From positions 112,095 to 176,094 of the forward strand of contig NZ_JAHREP010000008.1 in the NCBI RefSeq assembly GCF_019084545.1: a DNA stretch of 64,000 bases. The letters run 5' to 3'. Below, one piece after another: positions 1 to 11,408 of the stretch. Both the position numbers and the translations under genes were made by a program. The notes below the pieces were generated by a model. The model searched no databases. It was not told the origin of the DNA and was given only the letters and a program-made list of their open reading frames with translations. Source of the DNA: Marinobacterium ramblicola (GTDB lineage: Bacteria > Pseudomonadota > Gammaproteobacteria > Pseudomonadales > Balneatricaceae). How positions within the stretch are numbered: position 1 is the stretch's first letter; each line of letters opens with the position of its first letter.

Positions 1-656
1 CGAACGGCGATTGGACGAGGCGCCTCATCCAGATGTCGATACCAATTGACCTCGTCGGGTAAACAGATTGAAACCAGCGAACAGCGTGGGCATTTAGGAC
101 TGTCCTCCAGTGGAGGCGGAGGCAACGGTTCATTCCACAGCTTACGCAGACCGTCAGTGGCCGCCAGCGTTAGTTCAACCAGCGTGTCATCGAAAGGGAC
201 TCTAACGTGCTCTTTCGATCCCACGTAATAGATTCCGCCCTCTTCGGCCTCATAGCCATGCTTGCGTAGTAGCAGCCCCTGGGCACAAAGTTGGACACGT
301 TCCGGATCGTAGACACCGGCCGCAATGTGCGGCCGCTTGCCCTTTTTGTAATCCACCGGGGTTACCCGGTTGCCTTCGCCTTCGATCAGATCGAGTTTGG
401 CAATGATACCCAGCTCCATATCGCTCAGCGTTACGGAACGCGCATGCACCACAATTTCCTCGTCCATATCTTCGGGCTCTGGGAGTTTACCGGACTTTTT
501 GTCCACTCGTCGATGCGCGTGGCGACCGGTTTCCGTGTCCGGATTATCACGCCACTCCCCTTGCACCCACTCCAGATAAGCCAGACGGGGACAGTATACG
601 TATTCGTTTATCATGCGGGCGGGGATGAGATCCGGTGCTGGATTGGTGACGCTCAT
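1..656 (-). CDS. cas4: Cas4 domain, probably the N-terminal half of a Cas4-Cas1 fusion (truncated by window edge)
   Basis: About 218 residues are visible before the window ends. They begin MSVTNPAPDLIPARMINEY. An early CPRLAYLEW motif supplies the first cysteine, and a C-terminal cluster KCPRCSLVSIC supplies three more, the arrangement that holds the Fe-S cluster of Cas4 nucleases. The RecB-like core includes a DLIEGEG stretch and TPVDYKKGK, which looks like the D..(E/D)xK active site. Cas4 trims prespacers and selects the PAM during adaptation. The start lies 3 bp after the csb2 stop, so the genes are co-transcribed. The frame stays open past the last cysteines to the edge. In type I-G loci Cas4 is normally fused to Cas1, so that is the expected continuation, inferred rather than seen. 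Confidence 0.88.
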   Translation of the reverse strand, partial: MSVTNPAPDLIPARMINEYVYCPRLAYLEWVQGEWRDNPDTETGRHAHRRVDKKSGKLPEPEDMDEEIVVHARSVTLSDMELGIIAKLDLIEGEGNRVTPVDYKKGKRPHIAAGVYDPERVQLCAQGLLLRKHGYEAEEGGIYYVGSKEHVRVPFDDTLVELTLAATDGLRKLWNEPLPPPPLEDSPKCPRCSLVSICLPDEVNWYRHLDEAPRPIAV

Positions 657-659
657 GAC

Positions 660-2159
660 TTAACCCTCCACGATTCCAAACAAGCCGAGTCCAAAATGAC
701 ACGCAAACCCCAGCGCTATGGGTCCCCTGACCTCCTCTGGGAAACTGAGCCGCAAGAAACTGCCCTGCCGGTCGGGCTGTGAAATTCCACGCCTGCCACG
801 AAAACGATGGAAATGGACCGGACGGCGCGATCTGTTACCTGGCCCGACATCAATGCTGTCCAGCACTTCAACTTCCGGTTCCGGCAAGCCGCGCAACCCG
901 CACTCCTTTCGAATCTGTTCCACCACGCCAAAGCCCTTCTTGCGGTGCCAGGGGTGGAGGTAGGGAGTCAGGCTCTGCCAGACGCGGCTACTGCCGGATA
1001 GCTGTCCCAGATGGTGGCCGGTGGTGTCGAGTAAAAGTCGCCATTCCGACCCGTCTCGCATCCAGAGCCGCTCCAGCCGTATCAAGGCACGTTGGGTGTC
1101 CGGATCGATCCCGCCCGGCACATACAGCAAAAGGTGGTCGATATGACCATCTCCATCCATGTCCTCCGCCAGATAAAAGGCGTGGTCGTGATGATTTTTC
1201 TCCGGTAGATCGTGGCCGGAGATCAGTGGTGACACCGACGCACCGAGACGCTTGTCCAGAGTATGAATCAGCGCCGCCCGAAAGGTTTCGGTGATTCGGA
1301 CCGTGTCCTCTACCCTCGGAAGCGGCTTACCGACGAGTTGCAGACGCGCCTGGATCGGAGCGGCGCCGGTTCGAAATGCGTTAGAGGGTGCAATACGGCT
1401 ATTGAGCGCCTGATAGGGTCGATAGTAGACAATCTGGCGTGCCGCGGGCGGAGCGCTCCAGCCCACGGACTGCAAGTCACCGGTATCCAGCCGTAGCGCA
1501 TCCGCCAGTTTTTCCGGCAGTGTGGCGTGCAGATTTTGACCCTTCCTACCCTTGGCGCCTTTGATCTCTTCGCGCGCCAACAGCTCGGCGCGGACCTCTT
1601 GCCAGCTCGCAGCAGACAGGGGAACCGTCAGTTTCACAGGCTCGCTTGCCAGTCCATCTTCAGCCGCAGAACCTACTTGTTCTGCCCGGACATTGATATC
1701 GGCTGGCGACTCATCCAAACGCCGAGCAATCACCCAGCTTTCGGCGCGCCCCAGATAACCGAGCTTTGCAAGCAGCTCATCGAGCAGTTGCGTGCATTCG
1801 GCATCCAGCTCCAATTCCGGCCAATGAACAATCAGGGCTTCTGCCGGTGAAACGGCGGCAAAGGCATCGAATACCAAGGTGGTTTTATTTCCGGGAATCG
1901 GCATGTAGTGACGGCTATGCGCTTGCCGCGCCGGAGGAATATGGAAGCAAGGGGGCTCGCATGCCAGCGATTCCAGCAATCGATCCAGCATAGCTTCACT
2001 GAATCGCTGTTGATCGCCCTTGCGATGCCAGGTTGCCAACAGTGCGCGCAGCAGACGCCAGGGAGAAGGAGGCCATTCGACATCCGCCTCGTTGACGTGG
2101 CGCCCCCAGGGCGTGGCGTGATAACGCCCCGCCGGGAAGGTCATGGCGATGGTCAACAT
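660..2159 (-). CDS. csb2: Type I-G CRISPR-associated protein Csb2 (Cas5-Cas6-like)
   Basis: This 499-residue protein begins MLTIAMTFPAGRYHATPWGR and continues with VEWPPSPWRLLRALLATW, the characteristic opening of the Csb2 (GSU0054) family. In type I-G systems Csb2 serves as the Cas5/Cas6 component that processes crRNA and caps its 5' end in the Cascade complex. The C-terminal end is glycine-rich (ACHFGLGLFGIVEG), which fits the RNA-binding loop of Cas6-like folds. The start is 3 bp after the csb1 stop and has only a weak ribosome site, so translation is probably coupled. Several histidines (around HDHAFYLAEDMDGDGHIDHL) are candidate catalytic or structural residues. The family assignment rests on sequence style and on the gene order cas3-csx17-csb1-csb2-cas4. 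Confidence 0.9.
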   Translation of the reverse strand: MLTIAMTFPAGRYHATPWGRHVNEADVEWPPSPWRLLRALLATWHRKGDQQRFSEAMLDRLLESLACEPPCFHIPPARQAHSRHYMPIPGNKTTLVFDAFAAVSPAEALIVHWPELELDAECTQLLDELLAKLGYLGRAESWVIARRLDESPADINVRAEQVGSAAEDGLASEPVKLTVPLSAASWQEVRAELLAREEIKGAKGRKGQNLHATLPEKLADALRLDTGDLQSVGWSAPPAARQIVYYRPYQALNSRIAPSNAFRTGAAPIQARLQLVGKPLPRVEDTVRITETFRAALIHTLDKRLGASVSPLISGHDLPEKNHHDHAFYLAEDMDGDGHIDHLLLYVPGGIDPDTQRALIRLERLWMRDGSEWRLLLDTTGHHLGQLSGSSRVWQSLTPYLHPWHRKKGFGVVEQIRKECGLRGLPEPEVEVLDSIDVGPGNRSRRPVHFHRFRGRRGISQPDRQGSFLRLSFPEEVRGPIALGFACHFGLGLFGIVEG

Positions 2160-2162
2160 GGC

Positions 2163-5255
<3,093 letters not shown>

Positions 5256-5259
<4 letters not shown>

Positions 5260-7691
5260 GACTGCTCTCCTTGAGGTTTTCGGTTGGCTTCCCCCTTCGA
5301 GGCGCGCCAATCGGCGATACGCACCAGGGTTTCCAGCCAGGCCAGTTGGAAGGGGCCCAGATCGGCCAGCAGTTTTTGCGTGCGCGCGGTCCAGGACGGC
5401 CCCATGGGACCATCCCCCAATCGCATCAGGTCAAGACGCAGGGTGGTCTCGGGCAGCGGTTGGCCCGCGACCAATGGCACCGGCGGCAGCAGGTCGCCAG
5501 ACCAGACGCCGCGTGCAAACAGGCGGTCGTCGCGGGGTTGGCTTTCCTTGGGCAGCGCGCGCAATCCCATGCGAACCTTGCCGTGGTGTGCAGCCATCAG
5601 GTAGGCGATCAGGTCCCGCCGGGCGTGGTCCGGATTGTGTTCAAGCCAGGCCAGCATCGAGGCTAGTTCGTGGCGAAAATGGGGCCGCAACGCTCCCCTC
5701 TCCTCCCCTTCGACCGGCTGCATGCGGTACTCTGGCTTGCCGCCTTGATCCGACTTGGCCCAGAGTTTACCGGGTTCCGGCACCCCGCCCCGGTGGGTCA
5801 GCATGTGCTGGAAGGCTTCGTGAGCCTTACCCCAATCGTGGAGCGACGCTGCCTTGATCACCGATTGGGCATCGCCATCCGCAAGCGCCAGTTCACGACA
5901 TAGTTTCCGGGCTTCCGCTTCCGCATCCGCAAGGTGTTCGCCCAGTTCCACATAGCGGCCGATGTAGCAGAGATCGTCGCGCGTATAGCTTTCTTCTTCG
6001 AGGCAGAGGGCGCCAGCAATGTCTACCACCGGTCCCTTGGCTCCGGCGACGAAGCCCAGGGTTGGGGCATAACCGCCATCGGCGGCTTTCAGCAACAGAG
6101 TTTGGCCCGGCCGGACCCTGGACTTGTCCTGTTTCGACCATCGACCCGCGACCGTATCCCAAAACCAGGCATCGATCTTCTTGCTGAGATGGTCCTGTAA
6201 CTGTCCTATCGCCACGGGGCAGAGCTCCTCGCGCAACGGCGGGGGTTGGTCTTCGGGGCTGTCCGTGAAATCACGCCAGAACACCAGGGACTGCGGAACT
6301 CCGGTATCACGGATGTAGAGGGAGATGTCGATATCTTGGCCGGACAGGTCTGCATCCGTGTTGAAGAGTTCGATGAAGTCTCTTCTGCGCAGTACCAGTT
6401 CGACCGCCTGTCGGTCCCCTACCGATGGCAGTTGTCCTGGTCCGGCGGAGCCTCCGGCCTGAATGACGGCATCAACCTGTGTTCTCGCTTGGGAAAGGGG
6501 TTCAGGGGGATAGGGTGTCGCTTCGACGGCCTCGTCTATATTGATGCAAAACAACCGGGCATTATCGCACTCGCCATAGCGATTACAGCGCCCGAACCTT
6601 TGCACCAGGGAAGCCCAGGGCGCCAGTTCGGTAAAAAGGGTCGTACTGGTGATATCCACCCCGGCTTCGATCGCCTGAGTCGCGATAACGATGCGGTCCC
6701 GGCTGCGCTCACCGTTCTGGAGCTGTCGTTCGATATGCTGCCGCTCGGCCGGACGAAAGCGCGCATGCAACAGGAGTGTTCGCTCCGGGTCATGTTGTTT
6801 GACTATGTGCTTATACAGCTCCTGCGCCCGCTCCACCCGGTTGAGAATCACCAGAGTCTGGGTATTGGGTCGGTGCTCGGCCATGATCTCGGCGGCCAGG
6901 GCAGACAGGTAGTCTTTGGCCTTCTTCCTGGCGTTTCCGCTATTGAGATCGGTTCTCGCATACGCAAGCCGCTTTGCGCCGTTGACACGCTGACGAGCGA
7001 CCGGATGTGTCAGATCGTCCTCCGTAAGCGCCGCGACTTGCAGGGAGTCCAACTGCGGCTTCAGGTCGACCGTGCCCAGCCATTGTCGCCTCAACGTAGC
7101 GGATACCCAGAGGCTGCGACTACCCTTGCCCAACGGAAAGGTTCGCCGGAAGGCTTCCAACTGAGCGCTGGAGGATAATGCCGGGCCCATGAGTTGGACC
7201 TCGTCATAGACCCAGAGCGCATCGTTGTGCAAAAGGGCGAAGTGGATGGGCCATTGATAGCGACTCATGCCGTATCCGCGCATCAATGCTCGGGACAACA
7301 GCATGTCTTGGGTGCCAATCAGGATCGCCGGGCTTTCCGGGGACTCCGCCCAGGTCGCCTTGAGGATATCCTCGCTGCCACCCATCAGCAGGTGTACGCC
7401 GACCGTCTCGGCAAGACCGAGACGCGCAAGCCACGCGCGGATGTTGGCTTCCGTTTGTTCCACCAGAACGCGCATGGGCAGACACCAAACGAGCCGACGC
7501 GGCATGGATGGATCATTCAGCGCTGTCTTCCGATACAACCAAGCCAGCGTAACCGCGGCCGTTTTCCCCAACCCGGTAGGCACATTAAGCACGTCAGGCC
7601 AGTCTTCCGACGTGGCAAGGCGGGCCTGATAAGGCAATGGCTCCATGCTCGCATGGCCGTAGGCCTTTTTAAAAAAATCTGTAAAGTTCAT
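5256..7691 (-). CDS. cas3: CRISPR-associated helicase-nuclease Cas3 (type I-G, C-terminal HD domain)
   Basis: This 811-residue protein has the superfamily 2 helicase first: Walker A PTGLGKT near residues 38-44, a DEVQ box near 163, SATL near 198, ATQAIEAGVDI and the arginine-finger motif QRFGRCNRYG near 365-373. The HD nuclease follows, with SLHDWGKAHEAF near 616, RHE near 673 and AHHGK near 701. A helicase-then-HD order is unlike most Cas3 proteins but typical of type I-G. Cas3 is recruited by Cascade to unwind and degrade target DNA. The start at 7691 has AGAGG ten bases upstream; an extended frame to 7721 lacks one. The start overlaps the stop of a tiny upstream reading frame, and the 3' end overlaps csx17 by 4 bp. 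Confidence 0.95.
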
Positions 7692-7759
7692 GTCAAGCAA
7701 CCTCTTGAAGCTGCAATACACTCTTGCATTGGCTCGTTAGCTCTACTATCCACTTTCAT
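7688..7759 (-). CDS. Possible 23-residue leader peptide overlapping the cas3 start
   Basis: A short frame starts at an ATG (7759) or, with better spacing, at a GTG two codons on (7753). It lies directly behind the strong ribosome site GGGGAGG and ends in a TGA that overlaps the ATG of cas3. The predicted peptide includes SRANEPMQECIAASRGCLT. The position suggests translational coupling or a regulatory leader for cas3. It may also be chance, since the cas3 ribosome site lies inside it. No family is recognised. Confidence 0.35.
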   Translation of the reverse strand: MKVDSRANEPMQECIAASRGCLT

Positions 7760-7786
7760 ACCTCCCCGCCAACCCTGTTCATTTCC

Positions 7787-7810
7787 ACAGGTAAACTCAG
7801 TTGACAGGTA
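7787..7810. promoter_or_regulatory. Paired direct repeat ACAGGTA upstream of the cas operon
   Basis: Two copies of ACAGGTA lie at 7787-7793 and 7804-7810, 17 bp apart, in the gap between the WYL regulator and cas3. The spacing is between one and two helical turns. They could be operator half-sites for the neighbouring WYL regulator, but that link is inferred from position only. Confidence 0.3.
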
Positions 7811-7829
7811 TCGCCTTATTTCCGGTACC

Positions 7830-8669
7830 TCAGCTGTTGAACATCCAAGGTTTAACCTCATCCAGATTGGCCAGTATCAGTTGCTGGGCTTCGGGACTGC
7901 CGTCGATCATCTTGACGTTGACCTGCATCTCCTGGAGCAGGTACTGGGCAAGGGCTGCACGGGTTGTCAGGTGCAACTCACCGTTTTGCATACAGTAGTC
8001 ATGAATCAACGCTTCCTGTTTGACCTCACTGAGGCGCGGGTCGGGTTTGAGGATGAGAGTGACTTCGGTGTGCCAGGCGTGGTCATCAGCGCCGGTGTGA
8101 TCGGATCGATCAAGCAGGTCGGGCTCGCCACGAAAGCGACTGAGCACGAAGTCGCGGTATTCGCCGCTCTTTTCGCACCAGGCACGCAGGTGCCAGCGTA
8201 GACCGGTGTTGACGAAGGTGTGGGGGACGATGATGCGGCCGTCGCGGCTGGGGTTGCTGATCGATACATAGTCGACATCGACGCGCCGTTGTTGGCGTAT
8301 TGCCTGGACCAAGGGGCGGATGACGCGGGGCGAGACGTTGCGTGGAGGATGTAGCAGTGCCGCATGAGGCAGGCGGCAGCTGGGGCTGTCCGGTGTGGCA
8401 TGAGCGCTACGACCGGTCATCCAACCGAGATATTCGGCTACGTCGCCACTGATATAGAGAAGCTGGAACGATTCAACAGGCCTGAAGCCACGGGCGCTGG
8501 CGTCATACTCGAGATTGCCGGTCTCGTCCCGGTAATGCCCTATATCCTTGGTCGCCTGCTGGCGGCTGATACCGAAGAAGTGGCAAAGATGGGTACTGGA
8601 AACCCGGCCCTCCCAGTAGGCCAACAACTCGATGAGTCGATACCGGCGCAAGACTTCCGATGTTTGCAT
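7830..8669 (-). CDS. WYL-domain transcriptional regulator next to the cas operon
   Basis: The protein has 279 residues. The N-terminal winged-helix region reads RYRLIELLAYWEGRVSSTHLCHFFGISRQQATKDI. The WYL domain follows, with YVSISNPSRDGRIIVPHTFV and then GLRWHLRAWC and YRDFVLSRF, where the usual WYL triplet is WHL. A short C-terminal domain ends the protein. Length and layout match the HTH-WYL-WCX regulators (BrxR/CapW type) that control defence islands, and WYL proteins are known to regulate some CRISPR operons. It lies on the same strand as cas3, 138 bp upstream, and could be co-transcribed or repress a promoter in the gap. The ligand is unknown. Confidence 0.85.
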   Translation of the reverse strand: MQTSEVLRRYRLIELLAYWEGRVSSTHLCHFFGISRQQATKDIGHYRDETGNLEYDASARGFRPVESFQLLYISGDVAEYLGWMTGRSAHATPDSPSCRLPHAALLHPPRNVSPRVIRPLVQAIRQQRRVDVDYVSISNPSRDGRIIVPHTFVNTGLRWHLRAWCEKSGEYRDFVLSRFRGEPDLLDRSDHTGADDHAWHTEVTLILKPDPRLSEVKQEALIHDYCMQNGELHLTTRAALAQYLLQEMQVNVKMIDGSPEAQQLILANLDEVKPWMFNS

Positions 8670-8771
8670 CCTTTTTTCCTTTCGGCAGGAGGGCTTGCTC
8701 CAGCCAGAGTCCTTTTCAGTATTGCCCCTATCCCACAGAAAGATATAACCATTTATCGCTTAAGGACACCC

Positions 8772-9269
8772 CTACCGAAGTTTATGGATCGCCCTTTCCA
8801 GCGCATCCCGCTCTCGATCCGGATCCTCGATGCTTTCGATCAATCTTATCCTGTCGATATATTGCGCCGGCAGCTCCATTTCGTGCGCGCCAACCAGGAC
8901 ATGATTCAGGTACCAGGAGAAGGGTTTGATCAGCGGGTCGGTCTTCGTCGCCCAATAGGTGTGGGCTTCGATCAGCTCCCCTGCCGGTCCGACCACGACA
9001 ACCTGCTTCTCGCCGTATCCGACACCCAGCCCCTCGACCCGGTCCAGAGCCGGTTTTTCCAGTGGGTCGATGTGATACAGGACACCGATCACCTGGTGCT
9101 CCTGCTTACCGCTGTAGAACGCATCGCACTTGCCGGAACCATCACCACCACGTTTATGAAAACGCAGGTCATGGGCTTCCAGCCGATAACGGCCGAGACG
9201 CCTGGCGCTCGGCACTCTCTCCCGCAACCGAGCAAGCGACATGTTGGATCCGTATGCGAAGTAATGCAT
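8772..9269 (-). CDS. Gamma-glutamylcyclotransferase-like (AIG2/GGCT fold) protein
   Basis: The protein has 165 residues and opens MHYFAYGSNMSLARLRERVP. The YGSN motif forms the substrate loop in the gamma-glutamylcyclotransferase family. LDRVEGLGVGY provides the conserved glutamate region of the active site. Such enzymes release 5-oxoproline from gamma-glutamyl peptides and take part in glutathione turnover. The exact substrate cannot be read from sequence. It is preceded by a purine-rich ribosome site (GGGGGGA) and lies upstream of the WYL gene on the same strand, 102 bp away. A functional link to the cas operon is not evident. Confidence 0.85.
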   Translation of the reverse strand: MHYFAYGSNMSLARLRERVPSARRLGRYRLEAHDLRFHKRGGDGSGKCDAFYSGKQEHQVIGVLYHIDPLEKPALDRVEGLGVGYGEKQVVVVGPAGELIEAHTYWATKTDPLIKPFSWYLNHVLVGAHEMELPAQYIDRIRLIESIEDPDRERDALERAIHKLR

Positions 9270-9375
9270 CTGTCCCCCCTCGGCAGTGCGTTGGTTAATG
9301 GCGACTCAATTCAAATAATAGCCATCTCATCTAACGCACTGTATGCAGATCGCTCATATGCTCAGGGTGACTGAG

Positions 9376-11391
9376 TTAAACCGCCAACGCATCCTCCGCC
9401 GCCACCCTGCTCTCCTCCAACCTATGGATAGTGGGTTCACTCTCCAGCGCCTTGATCGCCATCAGAATATTTTCCCGCCCCAATTCGCGGTATGCATCCA
9501 GATGGCGTTCGTCGAAGAACTGATTGGCGGTGCTGTCGTTCGGGAAGCCGGCATCGATATTGGAGAAGCAGGTCACTTGAGCCGATGAATGGGTTGTCAG
9601 TGCCGACTTCACATACAGTAACCTCCCTGTATGTCCCGATCTGTAGCGGATAATTCCCAGTGCAAAGCAGCTCTGGTGCACTCCATCCTGAACCTCACGC
9701 AAGGCCTTGGTATCCAGGGCGATGTGGCAACCAAAATCGGCCTGGGAGCGCTGCAACAGCGAGCCCAGATCAGACAGCGTGTTCTGAGGATCGGCTCCGG
9801 CATCTGACGCGATGATCAGCGGGCACTCTCGGCGCAGCAACTCGTAGACGCCAAGATTTTCAAAGTGGCCACCATCCGACAGATGCACGCTGCGGGCCGT
9901 TTCGTTCATCCCCTTGGCGAACAGCTCTTTGAAGATCAGCCAGAATGGCATATGGCTTTGGTGGAGACCCGCACGACGCGGGTGCTGAACCCAGAAGCCC
10001 AAGCGAAAATTCAGCATCGTCAATAGAATGCTTAACGCGCGATTGGCAGTCTTGGCAGTGTCGGGATCCACCGCCGCGCCACTGGTGGTTACGGCATCCC
10101 CCAAGCTCAAACGGCCACTTTGAAACGCCGCTGTATGGGCGAAACCGGTCGCTGGATTCCCACAATAGAGCGGAGTCAGAGCGAAACTATCACCCATTCG
10201 GGACCGAGCCAACGACCGATTGGAGTTGACCGTCGACAGGGTTGTATTGATCAGCGGCAGGGGTGCACCCTTATTCGGCTTGAGGTCGGCCAGCGGCATA
10301 TCTTCAGCAACCGGCTTCCCGGTGTAAAAGAACGCCTGTACCAACTGAGCCAGGTAATAACTGTGGATCGACGTACGATTAACGCTGGCCAACGTCGCTA
10401 AACACACGGCGAGCCCGAACCAGCTCCAGAATAGCGGATAGTCGGCAATGTGTAGATGGAACACCAGATGGTAGGAGAAAGCCGCCATACCATAGAGCAG
10501 AAGCGTCAGTCCAAACAGTGCCAGCTTAGGACTCATGCGAGCTTTAGCCATTGCCCATACCCCGGTAATGAGCGGTATCACATAATCCAGATGACTGCCG
10601 AGCCCCGCCAGTTGCTCCGAAGCGGCTAAAGACAACAGGCTGTCATCCAGTTGTGACACCATCGGCAGGCTACCGAGCAGCACCAGCGCAATTGTCAGCC
10701 CTATCAACCGTCCCATAATCCCACGAACCGCAATCTGGTATCTGAGGCCACCGCCATGGCTTGCGCGCCACAGCGCCATAGTGGGCACGCTGATCAGGAA
10801 AAAAATGAAACAGACCAACGCACCGAACAACATCAACAGATAACCGCTGTGACCATAAATCACGTCAGCCCCAGGCAGGTGCCAGTGTTTCGGCCAAGGC
10901 AGACGCGTGTGCGGCAAGCCCGCTACCCAGAGCCCGGCCAGCAAAATCGGCAATAACACAAACAGACTAAAGAGTGTCGACGCCAGCGTGCCCGCCACCA
11001 GAGTTGCGCTACTCGCGCCTTTACCCGCCAACATATAGCTTGCATGCGCCCGCAGCCAGTTGAGCACCGGCGCGCTGAACAGGTCGGCAACCCCTTGCCC
11101 CCGGTGCTTGAGCCACTGATAGCAACCCGCCATATAGCCGCCGCCGGATACAGAGGATAGATAATCAATTCTGTCGATCCAGCCGTTCTCCGACAACCCT
11201 TGCAAGATGCCAAGCTGGAAACAGGCGGAGCGGATCCCTCCGCCGGAGAACGCAAGCCCTGTCACCGGCTGTTCTGGGTCGACTCCAGCTGCTCGGCGCC
11301 GATCTTCGATCCAGCGTAGCTCCTCGGCCTTGACCCGCTCAAAATCGTTGCTGTAGTTCGGATTGCTATAGCTCGGGTTGCCGTCGCTCAT
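9376..11391 (-). CDS. Membrane-embedded patatin-like phospholipase
   Basis: About 671 residues. The N-terminus has the patatin oxyanion loop AFSGGGIRSACFQLG, then the nucleophile motif YLSSVSGGGYMAG. The catalytic aspartate is in SDGGHFENLGVYELL near the C-terminus. Between serine and aspartate lie five or so hydrophobic segments (for example LFVLLPILLAGLWVAG and LLMLFGALVCFIFFL), so the hydrolase is split by a membrane domain. The start at 11391 is supported by AAGGAG six bases upstream. An earlier ATG at 11409 would overlap the stop of the upstream cytochrome gene. The two genes are tightly linked on one strand, suggesting a shared role at the membrane, perhaps in lipid or hydrophobic substrate turnover. 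Confidence 0.85.
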   Translation of the reverse strand: MSDGNPSYSNPNYSNDFERVKAEELRWIEDRRRAAGVDPEQPVTGLAFSGGGIRSACFQLGILQGLSENGWIDRIDYLSSVSGGGYMAGCYQWLKHRGQGVADLFSAPVLNWLRAHASYMLAGKGASSATLVAGTLASTLFSLFVLLPILLAGLWVAGLPHTRLPWPKHWHLPGADVIYGHSGYLLMLFGALVCFIFFLISVPTMALWRASHGGGLRYQIAVRGIMGRLIGLTIALVLLGSLPMVSQLDDSLLSLAASEQLAGLGSHLDYVIPLITGVWAMAKARMSPKLALFGLTLLLYGMAAFSYHLVFHLHIADYPLFWSWFGLAVCLATLASVNRTSIHSYYLAQLVQAFFYTGKPVAEDMPLADLKPNKGAPLPLINTTLSTVNSNRSLARSRMGDSFALTPLYCGNPATGFAHTAAFQSGRLSLGDAVTTSGAAVDPDTAKTANRALSILLTMLNFRLGFWVQHPRRAGLHQSHMPFWLIFKELFAKGMNETARSVHLSDGGHFENLGVYELLRRECPLIIASDAGADPQNTLSDLGSLLQRSQADFGCHIALDTKALREVQDGVHQSCFALGIIRYRSGHTGRLLYVKSALTTHSSAQVTCFSNIDAGFPNDSTANQFFDERHLDAYRELGRENILMAIKALESEPTIHRLEESRVAAEDALAV

Positions 11392-11408
11392 TGCGCTCTC
11401 CTTGTTCA

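Noticed and set aside
291..782. A 163-codon plus-strand frame overlapping cas4 and csb2
   Set aside because: It is antisense to two well-supported cas genes and shows no family features.
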